64,000 nucleotides of DNA from Straminergon stramineum (GCA_963920665.1 OY987264.1:35444906-35508905); one strand, 5' to 3'. Shown: positions 11,555 through 24,842, counted from the stretch's first letter. Notes: generated by a model not told the origin, from the sequence alone. Program-made: numbers and translations.

Positions 11555-14148
11555 CTACCTTTTCAACCACTTGGGGATTTTCCTGTCGGTTGTAGGGCGT
11601 TTTGCAGGTGCCACTGGCGTTGGCGAGGCCTGCTCCACAGGGTCCTGCAGGGGGCTTAGACCAGTATCAGTAGAAACCTCTTGTAATTTGTGCAGATCCC
11701 GCAACTCCTGAACTTCTGCTCGAAGGTAGGGTCCTTCCCTAGGAATCTCCACACCTGCTCCATTATGACCAGTGACGTCAGATACTGCGCTATCTATTTG
11801 GCGTTACTGATCCACTTGAATAATGATACATTCATAGTTGATTGCAACAAAATAAGCTGAGTTGGACCTCTAAATCCCAAAGTGGCCAAAGTACACTGAT
11901 TTGTTCTATTAGTGCGTGTTACAAAATGAACTTACATATGAGGATGACTTTTGACAAGGGACAAATGTTTTTATTGATGAGATTTGTGAAGACTTGTCAA
12001 CATGAATAACACTAGGTAGCACACATATAATGGGTAAAAATATTCCTCCCTTGCAAAAAAGTTATAACCATCTGTAAGTTTATTTTGTAACACGCACTAA
12101 TAGGACAAATCAGGGTAGCTGGTTCCACATCAATGAAAGTTGGAATATATCACTAAAGATGCGTCATAGAAGGTAAAAAATGTAGCAATAGGAAGAAGAA
12201 ACCCTAAACCACATTATTAAACAATAGAAGTACGTTTTGAAAGTCACTGTAATCGACTGTTAGCTTCCAAAGTGGACTATCTATTTTTGGCATGGCACTT
12301 GGCGCTTAATTACAATAATGTTACAACCTCATCAATACACAAGCTGCCATTGCTCTACAGAACCGTATTGCGGTGGGATAGTTTGAACACAGGAATTGAG
12401 GTATGGGAAACTCATTACCTGGTGACTGCGTGAAAGAAAAATACACATTTGCTCCTGGACATAAATTCGCATCCACGATACTCTGTTGCAAGTCTTTGAA
12501 AGGCCTCTTTGGTGGCGTTGTGTCTGGTCAAACAACAAAAATAGGTCCATTTAGAATCTCAATTTTGCAATGCCATTTAAAATTGAAGCGACCATTCTCT
12601 CCAGAAAAGCGAAGTGCAACTTTCAGATATGCGTACATAGGTAAAATGCCAAATCCTGTTGAGTAATTGACTTTCGAACTAGCGCCATGATATCTGAAAT
12701 AGTCTCCGTTGATTTGAAGGTTGCCTCCACCACAAATCCATCTGGAAAATGAACACGAATAGTTGCCTGCAAACAAATTTAGTTTCCAAGTTAAGAAGAC
12801 ATAACCCAAGATTCTCTAGCAGAGTAGGATATGAAATAAGAAGTGTTACTGTTCCGGCAAACTGCTAGCACGGTGTAGGACTCAAAACCTTTGTTCTTTG
12901 AACTTTCTTTGCTGCCAATGCCTTCTCCCTATCTCGGATTTTCTTCGTCTTCAAGTGTATTTCTAAAGATCAATGAGAACGCCAGTCAGCAATCGTGCAT
13001 TTAGAAAAAGGTGACAAAACCCCCCAAGTAAAATGCATCCCTCCAAAAGAAAAAGAAAAGCAGCTCATCACAAGTGTCCAACCCCAAGATAAAATTTCAT
13101 ACAATTTTCTTATTGAAATGCATAATATCCATATAATCTGTTTCATTTTGATTGTTCCCTTCCGTATTCTACGAGACAAAGAAATTCATGCTTTGGAATG
13201 ATGAACCCCAACATACTAATACCTATTTTGCACACACATGTCATTTTCATTGGAAACCATAGCATTTGAGGCTTTCGAACCATTGCTCAGTCTCTCAAGG
13301 CCAATAACAAATTCCAAAGAAAAGTGAAATTCTACAAAACTGAGTCCACAATTCAATGTAGGACAGACTCTGACAAAGGGGACATCACTGACCTTCCTTG
13401 GGCTTACTAGCTAGCAAGACAGCATAGTCTGCCGGTGTTAAATCATAGTAGTCGTCGGGCAAGTCATCTGCAGCAGTTAGGTCATAATAGTCGTCAGGCA
13501 TGTCATCTGCACAAATTTCAGAAATCTCCATGAAAACACTCAGTGCAAGGAGAACTCAAAAACGATTTCTCAATTCTTCAAAATTGAAGAAACCTCATGA
13601 TTCCCAATAATATGAACAAGAGGTTTGCAATATCTACCGTCCGGTCGACGCGAGCTTCCAGTGGGTTCACCACCCTGAATGGCTGCAGGCGAAACGTACA
13701 CCTTCACCTCCCTCCCCAAAGCATTGGCAACGGCACCGATCATCTCCTGGATGCAATTTTCATACCAGCAAACGAACGTAAGATACACAAAACGGCAGTC
13801 TAGAAAGTTAAGGAAAAATCAACAGACAAGGAAAATCAACAAAATCAAGGAGAATCGAAACCCTAATAACCAAGCAACACAAGCATCGCCATGCCCACAT
13901 CCAAAGAGACGGGCGAACACCTTGCAACAAGTATCATATTCATAAATTTGGCAAAAAACCCTAAAACAAGGAGCGACAAGAGGCAGCAGTCGGTATGCCA
14001 ATAGAAGCTGCGGAATGGTTAGCTTCTCAACAACCAGATTTCTGTGAATGCCGAGGCTCAATTACGAAATCAGGGTTTCCTACAGAAGAAGTACCAGGGT
14101 TAGGTTTGTTACCGCAGTATGAGAGGTGTCCAACCTCGACTCTTCCAT
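11555..14148 (-). CDS. PUX1: PUX1-like UBX-domain protein, seven exons
   Basis: Exons (minus strand): 14148-14113, 13746-13638, 13506-13393, 12962-12889, 12766-12637, 12523-12419 and 11784-11555. All introns are GT-AG, all phases agree, and they give 265 residues without a break (Arabidopsis PUX1 is about 250). Order of features: LGREVKVYV helix near residue 22; acidic DDYYDLTPADY motif; basic HLKTKKIRDREKAL helix; UBX fold from ATIRVHFPDG through FYLYTTPPKRP to PGANVYFSF (about 112-190); GPYLRAEVQELRDL; and a C-terminal IPKWLKR tail typical of the family. PUX1 is known to bind plant Cdc48/p97 and disassemble its hexamer. A 13-residue unit around DDYYDLT is duplicated, including a splice-acceptor-like sequence. 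A MITE lies in the last intron. Confidence 0.93.
11897..12113. mobile_element. 217-base MITE in the last PUX1 intron
   Basis: The ends are inverted repeats of about 41 bases with only two or so mismatches; the outer part reads CTGATTTGTYCTATTAGTGC and the inner part GTTACAAAATRAACTTACA. It lies entirely between the PUX1 splice sites at 12418 and 11785 and is non-coding. I see no clear target duplication. The superfamily is unknown. Confidence 0.85.
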
Positions 14149-14667
14149 GGTGAGATGTGGACCGAGGACTGATGCGAGTTTATACACCAATTTCAAAAAA
14201 TGAAACACACACACTAGAGTTATTCTTCAAATAGGGAAAAGGGTTTATGCTGACCCTGTGTCAGTTGAATGGAGGTGTGAGTCTAAGGGAAGAAATCTAA
14301 GGATTCATACGACTATGCATTAATGGATAACTCTTGTAGGAAACAAGGATTGCTCGAAGGAGGAGCAGGGGCAACTCAAATCGCAATAGCAACCAGAAGT
14401 CGTATTCTAAAAATCAAAACAAAAAAACAAAAACAAGAGTGAAAGAGTGACACTCACATGGTGGTGTTGCTGATTTTTGTGATTGAACCCTAAATCGGTT
14501 CCAGGTACGGAAGGTACTTGAGCAGGTGCCGACCAACGTGCCGATCAAGCAAGAAAAGAACGGCAAACAACTGGAATTGAAACCCTAAAACCATGAAAGG
14601 GCCGAGCAGCAGCAAACCAATGGATTAGCACACACCGAATTGTGTTCTCATACGAATGTGCGAGCAA
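14149..14667 (-). promoter_or_regulatory. PUX1 upstream region with telo-box-like motifs
   Basis: Upstream of the PUX1 start codon, AACCCTAAA or a variant occurs at about 14486 and 14581, and others occur in intron 1 (about 13859 and 13958). Such AAACCCTAA boxes are common near plant housekeeping gene starts. No convincing TATA box. No gene was seen in this stretch. Confidence 0.4.
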
Positions 14668-15172
14668 CATCAGAAAAGTTGGGCCAGATTGTTATGGTGA
14701 CATTTTGACAGCAATCTATCATAGAGTCCAGTTCAATGCCATTTGGGGATTTACTTTGATACTAAGGTTGCACCAAATTATCTTAATATTATTTCAATGC
14801 AAAGTCAACATTGTCATCCTCACATCACTGTGGAGCCATTTTAAAGTCATTTTGATGTACATTAATTCAATGTCGACTTGGCATTAGTTTGAGGGTCAAA
14901 ATGATGCCAAATCGGAGATTGATTATTATTGTGTTCTTTTGATGCCAATTTCACATTAACTATTCTAATATTATTGTAGCAATAATAGAGTATTATCAGG
15001 AACTTCAAGGCATGTGAACATGATGCCACAATGGTGCATTGAAGTGCAATTATGTTAATTTGGTGTCAACCTCCATACCAACCTAGTATGGATAAAATGA
15101 CACTAAAATGACATGTATGCTGCCTTTGGTGTCAAAATGGCATCAAAACAATCTGGCCCAACTTTTTTGATG
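14668..15172. mobile_element. 505-base inverted-repeat element (family P)
   Basis: The left end CATCAGAAAAGTTGGGCCAG, continuing through ATTGTTATGGTGACATTTTGAC, is the near-perfect reverse complement of the right end (TGGCCCAACTTTTTTGATG at 15154-15172). The interior is made of degenerate short repeats around TGCCATTTTGACA. It has no coding capacity. A partial copy in inverse orientation lies at 35867-36235. It could be a MITE of the Plavaka-type element next door, but that link is not shown by the sequence. Confidence 0.8.
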
Positions 15173-16887
15173 ATGGAATAATGCAATGTCATATATATAA
15201 CACTTTAGTGCAATTTTTTTACTAGTCCTATGCCATAGTGATTGAACTATTTGACTATTACTTTCATGTCAATTTACAATGTATTTTTTTAATGTCAATT
15301 TCATGCTACTTTAATGCAAGTCTATATATGCACCATTCCTTTACTATTTGCACCCCATTTTGTTGTTTTATTAGAGCATTGTTGACATGCACATTTTCAA
15401 TGCAATGTTCAAGCCAATTTACCTAATGCTATTTGAATGCCTTTTTGACACCTTTGTAATGTGAAAGGATTTTATATTCATTTTAGGCAAATGTCATGCC
15501 ATTTTTGCATCATGACAATAACATTTTAACTTTATGTGGGAGCAAATTTGACATCCCCTCCTTCAATGCCATTTTAGTGCAGTTGAACTACAATTTTCAT
15601 ATGCACAATTTCAATGCCACTTTAGAAGACATAGTATGTACAATACTGTAGTAAGTAACAATATTTCACTATCATTTTCTCACAAATTTGATGCTCACAT
15701 ATTTTTGGGCTCATTTCAAACCTCAAAGCTATTTGATTCAATTGTCATTTTGGCACCATCATTTTTCTTAAATATTTTAAATAAATTTCATATTGGTGCA
15801 AATTGTCGGTAGTACTTTGAAAGATAATTTGCTAATAGTTGCTACTAGCCATCAATTTGCTAGAACTGAAGTGCTTCCTATAGAGTTTCTCTTCATAGGC
15901 TTGTATCATCTTTTGTGTCCTAGTGCTTGAAACTCAATGAGTAAAGATGGATTTGAGTTTACAATAGGAACAATCCTACAAATTGATGTCTACTTACTAA
16001 AAGAGCATCTAAAATTAACAATTTCTAGTACATAGACTTAGTTAGTAAATAATTTGTATCACATTGTAATTATATAGTATGTAGAATTTAGGTAAATGAA
16101 GTTTGGATACTAATTAGCATACCTATTGGTAGATGGAGGTATAATACTACAATAGCAATTTGCTTCATTATCCTACTACAAATATAGTGTATAAGTAGGT
16201 AAATTTTCCCTATTGTAGCCTTTACATCAATGCCAAAGTTGTCATATGGTACTTGAAATGCATGCACTTGACATTTCAATGAGATTATAGAAATAATGCA
16301 AGCTCTCATAGTACAAATTTTTTGTTCTTTTTTTTTGCATATACTTTTAAAATTGATAATTGATATTGCCATCTTGACACATGAATACAACACATTAATA
16401 TTCTATGAAAATAATACACAAAGTGAAGATCATCTTCACAGTGTGTATTATTCACATAGAGTATTAATGTGTAATATTCAAGCGTCAATATTCATTTTAC
16501 ATGATGGATGTAGAAAATATCATAAACATACATAAATAAAGTACAATATAGTTGTTTGACAGGGTTAGCAATGTCAATATTACACATTGCTTGACAATTC
16601 TTAAACAATTGTCTACCACATATTTATAAGAAGATTACTTGCATACATTATTGAAAGGAACAATAATTAGGCCTAAATTGATTATTGACAACAATGAGAA
16701 TTCTCCATGTACAACGAAATATAATACTTTATAATCTAATGTCTAGGATTTCACATATAAGTAGTACTACCTAGAACTTCCAACAATTAATGAAGAAATG
16801 TCCTGGTGTAACAAAATGTGGAATGATGTGTACCACCTTTAAAATAGTTTGGATATTTGTTACAACATAACATGCCCTCAATTGCAC
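15173..16887. other. AT-rich flank downstream of the transposase
   Basis: Before about 15800 the sequence repeats the theme AATGCCATTT or GTGCAATTT many times in a loose form, like the interior of the element at 14668. This resembles the subterminal repeat zones of CACTA-superfamily elements. A palindromic stretch lies near 16405-16470. No gene is supported. Confidence 0.45.
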
Positions 16888-19800
16888 TTAGGAGTTCCTT
16901 CGCACGTTGTTTTGAATATCTCTCAAGGTAGATTGTGTACTCCATCGTAGACATTTGCATTTTGTCAATGCACTCCAATCATCATTTGGAATTTCTGTGT
17001 ATAACTTTAGGAAGACCATTTGTCTTTGACTTTTTTCACCACCAGTATTTGATTGGCTACTTGCTTGAAATAAAAGTCGTACTTGCCCATAGTAAATTTG
17101 TTGAATGCCATCTTCTTCTACTTCAAATGCCACGTTGCTGAAGTATGGATTGTTGTGAAAATTAATTGTTGCTCGAGCATACATAGGCCAATCCCCATAT
17201 CTATCTCCAGCACCAGGAGGAATTGCTAAACATCGAGACAAACCAAGAACTTGTGATAAAGTGACATTTAATTGTAATTCATAAATTCGTAGAGCTTGAA
17301 GAAACTCTTGGGGAATTTCGGGTTGATCCACTAACAATTTCTCAATTGCAATAGAAACTCGAGCTACTTCATATCGTCTTCCCATACAAAGGTCTCCAAC
17401 TGTAGCCCCTGGTGTTTGGCCAAACTCATCTCTTGTTCCATGCAACCAAATGCGGTGAAGATTCAAGTAGATGGGGGACATAACATTTTTACTTGTCTTC
17501 AAAGCCTACATATACAACATCAAACAAAGTTGTTAAGAAAAATGTAAAATTGCTAATTACATTTGTCCATATTGAAATACATGCTTAGTTCCAAAACTTT
17601 CATAAAAATTCAAAATATATCATGATTGACATCACTATGTTTTTATTTGAAATCTTGAACTCACACCTTTTTTAATGTTGTGTCAACAGCTTCTTTGTGC
17701 TTTTTTAGTCCTTCCATTTGCTTTGTAGCTCTCTTCAAAGATTGCAACCTTTGATTGTGCCGCACAATTTGAGGCGTTGCATTTCTTTTATTGCTGCTCC
17801 GATATGCTGCTTTCATAAGAGCAATGTGGAATTGCTCATACATATCTATTGAATACTCCCATGGTAATCCAAATCTTTTAATACATTGACTAAAATGGTT
17901 CATCATATGAACCTTTGAGGTATTAAATCCAGACCTTTGCCATTGAAACATAGAGCCTTTTAAAGCTTCCACAACCTTGAATAAAAAATAGCATTCACCT
18001 TTTAATACAATGCATTACCAAATGAAAATGAAAAACAAGTATAATGCTTCAAATGGAAAATGCAAAAATAGTTGGAATGTAATAACTAACTATAGTAGAC
18101 AATGTACTTGCACATTTGTTCATCCATGTGCTTCAGACTCGTACTTGTGTGGAAAGTGCTTCAACATGCTACAACATACCATTCTAGAAATAGCACTATT
18201 GCCGATATAATGTTTTCATCGAACAAGCCAACTAGGCATAGAACAATGACCTACAATCATTGACAATGTCATGACATTAATGATTTCAAAACTTGAACTA
18301 ACTTAGTACTAAAAAATAATAAAGTTTTATTTTGAAAATTATACCTGCATAACAGCTCGATGTTCGAATCCAGCAAAATTGGCTTGTGAAACAAAATACC
18401 CTCCTTGCTCATTGCCAGGAATTTGAAAGGATGGAAACCGACAATTCTTCTTAATAAAGAGGAGTCTTCTATCCAACTCCTTCAATTTGGATTGATGTGG
18501 ATGAATAGTAGCTATTTCATGGAGGATGCCAACAATCATCTTAAACATCTCAAGGTCACTTTGGTGCAAGGTATCAACATGTATTGCGAGATAAGGATTT
18601 CCAAGTTCTGTATCACCACCATTAAAGCCCCAGAGTGCACACTGCACATACAAATGCAATTATACTTTCAGTTATCAAATTCATACACATCCATGTTTAA
18701 ATACAAACTAAATCCATGTCCAATTTTGAGCAAGGTCAAAAAACTTACTTGAATAGGATGTAGAGACCAAGTTCTTCCAATCTCTGTGGTTGAATTTGAG
18801 TGTACACGTTCCATGACTCTATATATTTCTTCCATCTTTGATTCTGTGCAGACATGGTGTTGCATGCCCATATTACTAAGATCTTCTTTTCCACACATGC
18901 ATCTACTACAAGGGGATTGGCATTGGTTGGTATCATATGTGGCAATTACCTTACACAACTCTGGATGATCACATATATATGCAAATAGTAGAGGGTAGAC
19001 TATTTGTGGCTCTCCTTTGGGATCAAGTAAAGGAAGACATGTAAAGCTTGCTTCTTTCAAAGAGTTGAAAATCATTTCAAGACCTTGGTGTAGATACTCC
19101 ATCTTCTTGGTGGATGACAAATCTAGATACATCATTAATATATTCATGAATACATAAATTTCAAAAAATTAACATTAGATAATGAAATACAAATTATATC
19201 AAGGCACTTTGAACAACTTCAAATACTTCAAATTGTGCATTATTTAAAATATTTTGAGCATATTAACATATTGACCATTAATTACCTACTTGATCCTTGA
19301 AAGGTAGGGAGTATAGCAAGCAACTCAATCATGTCTAGTAGCTTCTCTTCTATTTTCAAGGGAGATATTTCCAATTGTCATCACCAAAGGATATCCAAAG
19401 ATTCTTGTATTATTCGATAAACAAGTCTGATCAGAATAGAAAATCAATGGTGAAATCACAGCTCCCGTGCATTGTAAATTGATGAAATCTTGCATTTGAT
19501 GCCACCAAGATCCAGTATCGGGCATTTTATAAATTTGTTCTCCTGTACCTAATAGGGTAGTGGTTGCCTTTAGTTTGAAATCTCTAGCATTCTCGACAGC
19601 TGAGAATAAAGATGTCAAAACATGAATGGGATTTTTGAAGTACAAATTGGCATCACCATTGTCAACCTCTAGAAATGTATATTTTGTCCAACCCTGCCAC
19701 ATTCAATGTGAGAAATTCACATTCCACTCAATAAGTTTAAAAAGTACAACAATCCTTTAGCAATAATCAAAACATTGAAATAGTGAAATTGAAAACAAAA

Positions 19801-20093
19801 TTGTTAGGATGCTTACTTACATCTGCAATAGGATATAACTCCTTGTCTTCATACTTTTCAATGTCATCCAACCTTCTAATTGTTACAACTTTGAGATCAA
19901 ATCGATCATCAAAAAGTAAATCCAGTAATGCTTTGATATCTTGTCCAGATAGACCCTCCTTATTCTTACAATTGCGGATAAAGCTAACAAGATGAAAATT
20001 AGAATCAAATGGTTGTAAAGGTATACCATTGTCCTCCATAGTTGGCATACTTGGAGATCCGGACATATTAGGGTTTAAAGAAGAGCCTCCCAT
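16888..20093 (-). CDS. Plavaka-type (CACTA/KDZ-like) transposase, six exons, one frame break
   Basis: Exons (minus): 20093-19821, 19693-about 19325, about 19130-18749, 18641-18345, 17975-17667 and 17505-16888. Most junctions are GT-AG with agreeing phases. Matches to the Plavaka transposases known mainly from fungi run in order: FYSDQTCLS with GYPLVMTIGNISLENRRE; CDHPEL, then the Cys cluster CQSPCSRCMCGKEDL; the TWSLHPIQ block; GNPYLAIHVDTLHQSDLEMF; KVHMMNHFSQCIKRFGLPWE with MYEQFHIALMKAAYRSSNKR; and a C-terminal beta-rich QVRLLF region. Near 19332 the frame is broken: the family-like LLAILPTF follows in another frame after RREATRHD, so this copy may be dead. The exact junction into exon 3 is uncertain. 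The AT-rich codon use is unlike PBC1 or BURP. Confidence 0.8.
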
Positions 20094-22600
20094 TTGGTAT
20101 CCTTCCTACAATTGTATTGGAATGCCATTTCTACTCTTAGTCTCATCGTGAACCTCAAGAATTTGAACCACATGAGCTTCACCCACTGCACTTGTAATTA
20201 GAGGTCTAGAAGTAGACAAATTAGCAACTATCTACCTTCCTTGACATCGAGACCTTTGGTGACTAAATAGGCCAGCCATCGTTGAAAACCTAAAAAGGCC
20301 ACATCTTGTACAATCCAATGTTTTATCCATATTTACCAAAATTCTGGAACCCCAACAATATTCGAATGGTTACAATACTCTAACTTTGTGCAACTTCTAA
20401 TAAGTAAGTCACCTGCATTTAGAATCTGATGATAGCTATCTTACATTGAACTTGGAAAAAACCCTTGTTTGTTTGCTCTACATTGCCAGTATGAAACCTA
20501 TTAAACTTATTCTAGACCCTCAAATTCAACTATAGCAACAATACTAATGCATCACTCATGAAGTAGACCCTTTTCCATAGCAAGGATTTTGAATGAAGGT
20601 CTTCAAAGAAAATATACCCTAAAATCTCAAAATTGTAATGGACACAACCTAAAACCTTTACAAATAAAACTGTCGAACAACTAAAACAACACAAGATACC
20701 TACACAATCCTAACTTAACACATCAATTCTGCTAACTTTGTACAATGATATGAAGGTGCCACTCATTCCAAAATGTAGAAGGTGGAGTGGTACACACAAA
20801 GACTTTTAGGGCAATAGAAACGTCCTTCAGCTATCCAAGTCGAAAAATTCAAATAAACAAAAGTAATGAAACTTAAATACTCCCTGCCTCCGTCTCTCTT
20901 TAAAAAAAAATCATAAACATATACCATTCCCCTTAATGCTCTTACAAAGGTTTCATTTTCTCTCAATTTGTCCCCTCCTACAAAATTCTGGTTTACTCTC
21001 AATTTGTTATATGACATACTATTCACATCTACTTGCCTTTTACTCAAAAAACACACATATACAATTAATTCTTACTCCCAATTTTCAAAATAAAGAACAA
21101 TAATGAAAATGAATGATACTCATTCTTGACTAGATGATTTGAACCAAAGGAAAATTGACCAAGACCAAATTCTTCCAAAAGCTTTTAGTGAATTAGTTTC
21201 ATCTTTCAATTAATTTAGGAACACCTTGTACTATATAGTTTTTAAAAATAGAAATAGAAAGGCTTTTTGGATGAAACTCTTTACATATGTTTTACAAATT
21301 AATTTGCAACATGTTAACTAGAATTCACAAACTTGCACACATACTTGGCTCTTTCTTTCAAATGTTTAAAGACAAAACTTCTCTTTTCGATAGGCCCATC
21401 AAAGACTACATTTTGAAATTTCACTACATTGAATTTAAAATTGGTGGTGATGCTTGTTCTCAAATATTTGGACAATGCACTTGAACCTGTTAATCGAGGA
21501 ATCTTGTTGTAATTGGTGTCTTATTAAATAAATGTTGTTGAAGGTAGTTACCTTGCTATAGTGATAGTATTTTGAAGCACTTTTGGAGAAATTCAAATGT
21601 AATGGAGTTGCAAAAAATATTTTTTCTAGTAATAAATTTGAAATAAGTGATTTTAAGCTGCACATGGTTCGCAGACAAGCTCAACAACATTGAAGAAAGA
21701 GAGAGAGGCTGCAAAGAAACAACTGCAAGATAAACACCCCTTTGTAGGTTGTGGCAAGTGAATCCATCCAAACTATGTTAACCCTTGAACGACGCGGCGG
21801 ACGTTTTTTGTCCGATGGATGACAAAAAAATGGTCTGGTGGATGTAAAAAAGTTGTTTTACATCCAAATTTTTAAAAATGTGATCATCAAGACCTTCTCG
21901 ATCATGGAAGGCCAGAAATAGCGTCATTGAAAGTATTCGTATTTTTATTTATCCTAGATTGTCAGAAGACATCACAAAGATGCACATAGGCGGTGATAGA
22001 CTCCATGCTGCCCTTCTCGCAATTCCCATGAGGGCAACATACAATTTGGACTTGCGCAAGTTTTGACAATCACATTATAATATGTTATTATTTTGCCCCG
22101 CAATGTAGCGGGTTGTTTCCTTTCCTACAGTAGTTGTCATTCCTCCTACTGTTCACAGCCACCCTGCATTAGATTTTCGTGTTGCAAGTGAGTCTACGAC
22201 TACGAAGCATATATAAGAGAACCTATAGACTACTAATGGAGCACAAGCAGGTAGCTTATTTTGTTGCATACATTTGCGTTTCTATTCTTTTTCACCTGCA
22301 CAGAGGATATGATACAAATTATTAGAACAACAAAGTCATCTCCATGTACCAATAACATATATGTTAGACATCCATGCCCAGGAAATAGCACCGTCAACAC
22401 AAAACAATGAAGGGAGGGATGCAAAGAGTATTAAGAGGGGAACACAGCAAAATGAGCACATTGCGTCCACATGACACTTGATCACACAAAATAGTTAACC
22501 TTTGAAGTGCACTACCAATCAACAACAATTCAATTACTTAATAGCTTCATGAAAGCCTCAAATGAAAACAACCGAGGCTTCAGCATTCACCGAGTGCATC
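20094..22600. other. intergenic stretch upstream of the transposase
   Basis: No supported gene. Around 21779-21870 a TTAACCCTTGAACGACG sequence is followed by short palindromic runs (GTCCGATGGATGAC; ACATCC with GGATGT), possibly another TTAA-type end. The rest is AT-rich to about 22000, then more balanced. Confidence 0.4.
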
Positions 22601-22609
22601 ATCAACATG

Positions 22610-23400
22610 CTCAAAAGTTACAAATAAAGTGCCATCTTTCTTAGCCCTTTGGAAACCCTAAAATAACAAAGAACTGAAGAGAAGTCAATCATTCGACAGC
22701 TTCAGTTGTCGAAGTAAGTGGAGAACTGTGAAAAAGAGTGGACCGAAATGCACCTCGAGAAGCAGCTGATTGTGATGACGTGATGATCATCAGAATCCAC
22801 CTTCACAACCTGGATTCAAAAAAGAAGAGAACCCACAAAACAAAGAATTAAGTGCCACAATGTTTTTCCATGCTCTTGTTGAAACAGGAGAACAGGACGT
22901 CCCTAACAGAGAACAACTCCAATACTCGTCATTCACCTACCATGCAAAGACACGCTCATGTACTCTTTTTCTACAAGGTAACCATGAAATGTCTATTGAA
23001 CTGAGCATATGAAAAGTGCTATTACCACACACAAAGTCTTCCTAAATGGCAAGTAACTACTCAGCACATATGGTTCATTTGAAGGTTCCAATTAGGATGT
23101 AATCGCAATTTGACATACACATGTATCCTCTCCTTTTTTCACTTCATTTTGCTCAAGCACAATATGATCTGCGTATTTACTAGTCTCCCGCTTAATGACT
23201 TCAGGTAACCATGAAATGTCCGAAGAATTGACCTCAAATGAAGTCACAGAATCGGTCTAAGAGTATTTCCAATCAGAAAAGGAAGCCAGGCACTCACATC
23301 GTTCATAATCCAATTCTCTGGAAACCATTAGGATGATTTGGCCCAGGCTCTGCACGGCCTTGAAGGCATCCTATCTTTTGTCAATGTAGCCCCCACAGTG
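22610..23400 (-). other. possible exons of an unrecognised gene
   Basis: On the minus strand, short open blocks bordered by splice-like signals occur: about 23360-23295 (KAVQSLGQIILMVSRELDYE, then GTGAGT), about 22811-22760 (VVKVDSDDHHVITISCFSR, then GTGC) and about 22660-22588 (QRAKKDGTLFVTFEHVDD, ending in TGA). I do not recognise a family, and phases between them cannot be fixed. It may be a real small gene, a remnant or chance. Confidence 0.2.
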
Positions 23401-24842
23401 TTGTGATTTTCTAGCACTGAAAAGAGGCCCAAGCATTCAGTCCACTTGCAGTCAAAACAGAGCACATGAATGGAAGCCGTGTGAATGACTGCATACCTAG
23501 CAAACCCTGGGGCGGCACATTAAATTGTGCCATCGAACGTGACGTAGCGCGCGAGCTGACCACAGGCCCGGCTTGCCCACCTCCTATGGCACTTGACATT
23601 CGACGACGAGGCAACCCCGATGGAGGCCGGGCGACGGAGGCACGTTCGTCTGTCTGCGCGTGAGGGGAGATTTGAACAGCAGGACGAATAACTTACTCAC
23701 AACAAACCTTCAAAGGCGCAACCTAAGTTATCTTTGTGAGTGTGAGCTTGGAGTTGCGGCGCCTGTTGTCGTCAGTGCCTGCTGATTTTAGGGTTTGGGT
23801 CCTCATTGCGGAAGACGTCTCTCACTTTTCTTGAAGGTGGGAGAATTGTGTCGAGCTTCCTGCTTCTTGGAATCCGAGTTTGCAGGAGATGGTTGCAGCA
23901 GGCACGACGCTTTTAATTTTGAAGACACACTAGAATCTTGTGAAGACACTTTTATGGTGCAACTTGAGCTTCAAGCTTCTCAATCTTTGGCCTTCACAGC
24001 TCAACTTTCAAGATCAACAGTAGTAGATCGGTGATGTTGTCGACTATTTCCACTCAGTGACTAAAAGATGTAAGCGAAAAGATTTTTTGTTTATTGACGA
24101 CCACTGTTCAAACTTGAGGTCGTGGTTTGCCTCTCACTTTAACTAGCTCAACATTGTATTGTTGAACGGAGTGTATAGGTCTTCTACTAGAAGTGAAGCA
24201 TATCTCTCATGAGTGTTGTATAAGCTTTTTTTATTTCATAAAATTTGTGTTGAAACTTGAAAAGATATGCCCAGATAAGTGTTGTTACAAGCTATTGCAG
24301 ATCTTGTTTGCAAAAACAACTTACAACAATTGCAAGTTTTGAAGAGGTATGTACAAGGAATGTGCAATTACAGGTCTACCTCTCCTGCTCCAACGATCCA
24401 GTTGCAACCGAAACTCTTATTGGAAAAGTAACAAGGGCTACAGGAGCATTTCCAAATCCAAGTTCATTCTCATTTTGTGTGTGTGTGTGTGGGGGGGGAA
24501 TTCCGCCCCATACAACTGCAATGTCACATTCTTTTCATGAACAAAATCAATAAATGTGTACAGTGGCATTAACCCGAGTATTTGAGTGTTCAAAAGTGAC
24601 TATACAACACTAGTACTTACTGGATTTTGAATGACTACTCTCTTGGTGCAGAAGTGGAGTACTGAACTATCCTACATTCCTCATGCAAAATCAACTCAGA
24701 ATCCCCAATAAATTGTCTTCATGATGCATTCATGACCCGCAGCAACTTCACCGCACCTGCGCCCGCCTATCTAATTGTGGGCGGTGAGGGGTGAGGGGTT
24801 AATGTAATGTGAGATGTTGACATCATAAATCTAGGTTCTGTA
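23401..24842. other. GC-richer intergenic stretch, no recognised gene
   Basis: The part from 23400 to 24060 is GC-rich relative to its surroundings and contains TTTTAGGGTTTGGG at about 23786, a plant-leader-like motif. Open frames on both strands (23411-23663; 23795-24034) match nothing I know. A GT repeat followed by a G run lies at about 24477-24498. Confidence 0.4.

Noticed and set aside
18361..18375. GTTCGAATCC as the T-loop of a tRNA
   Set aside because: It lies inside a transposase exon and no tRNA-like arms surround it.
23411..23663. Overlapping GC-rich frames on both strands as genes
   Set aside because: Neither has a recognisable motif, and the overlap suggests a compositional effect.
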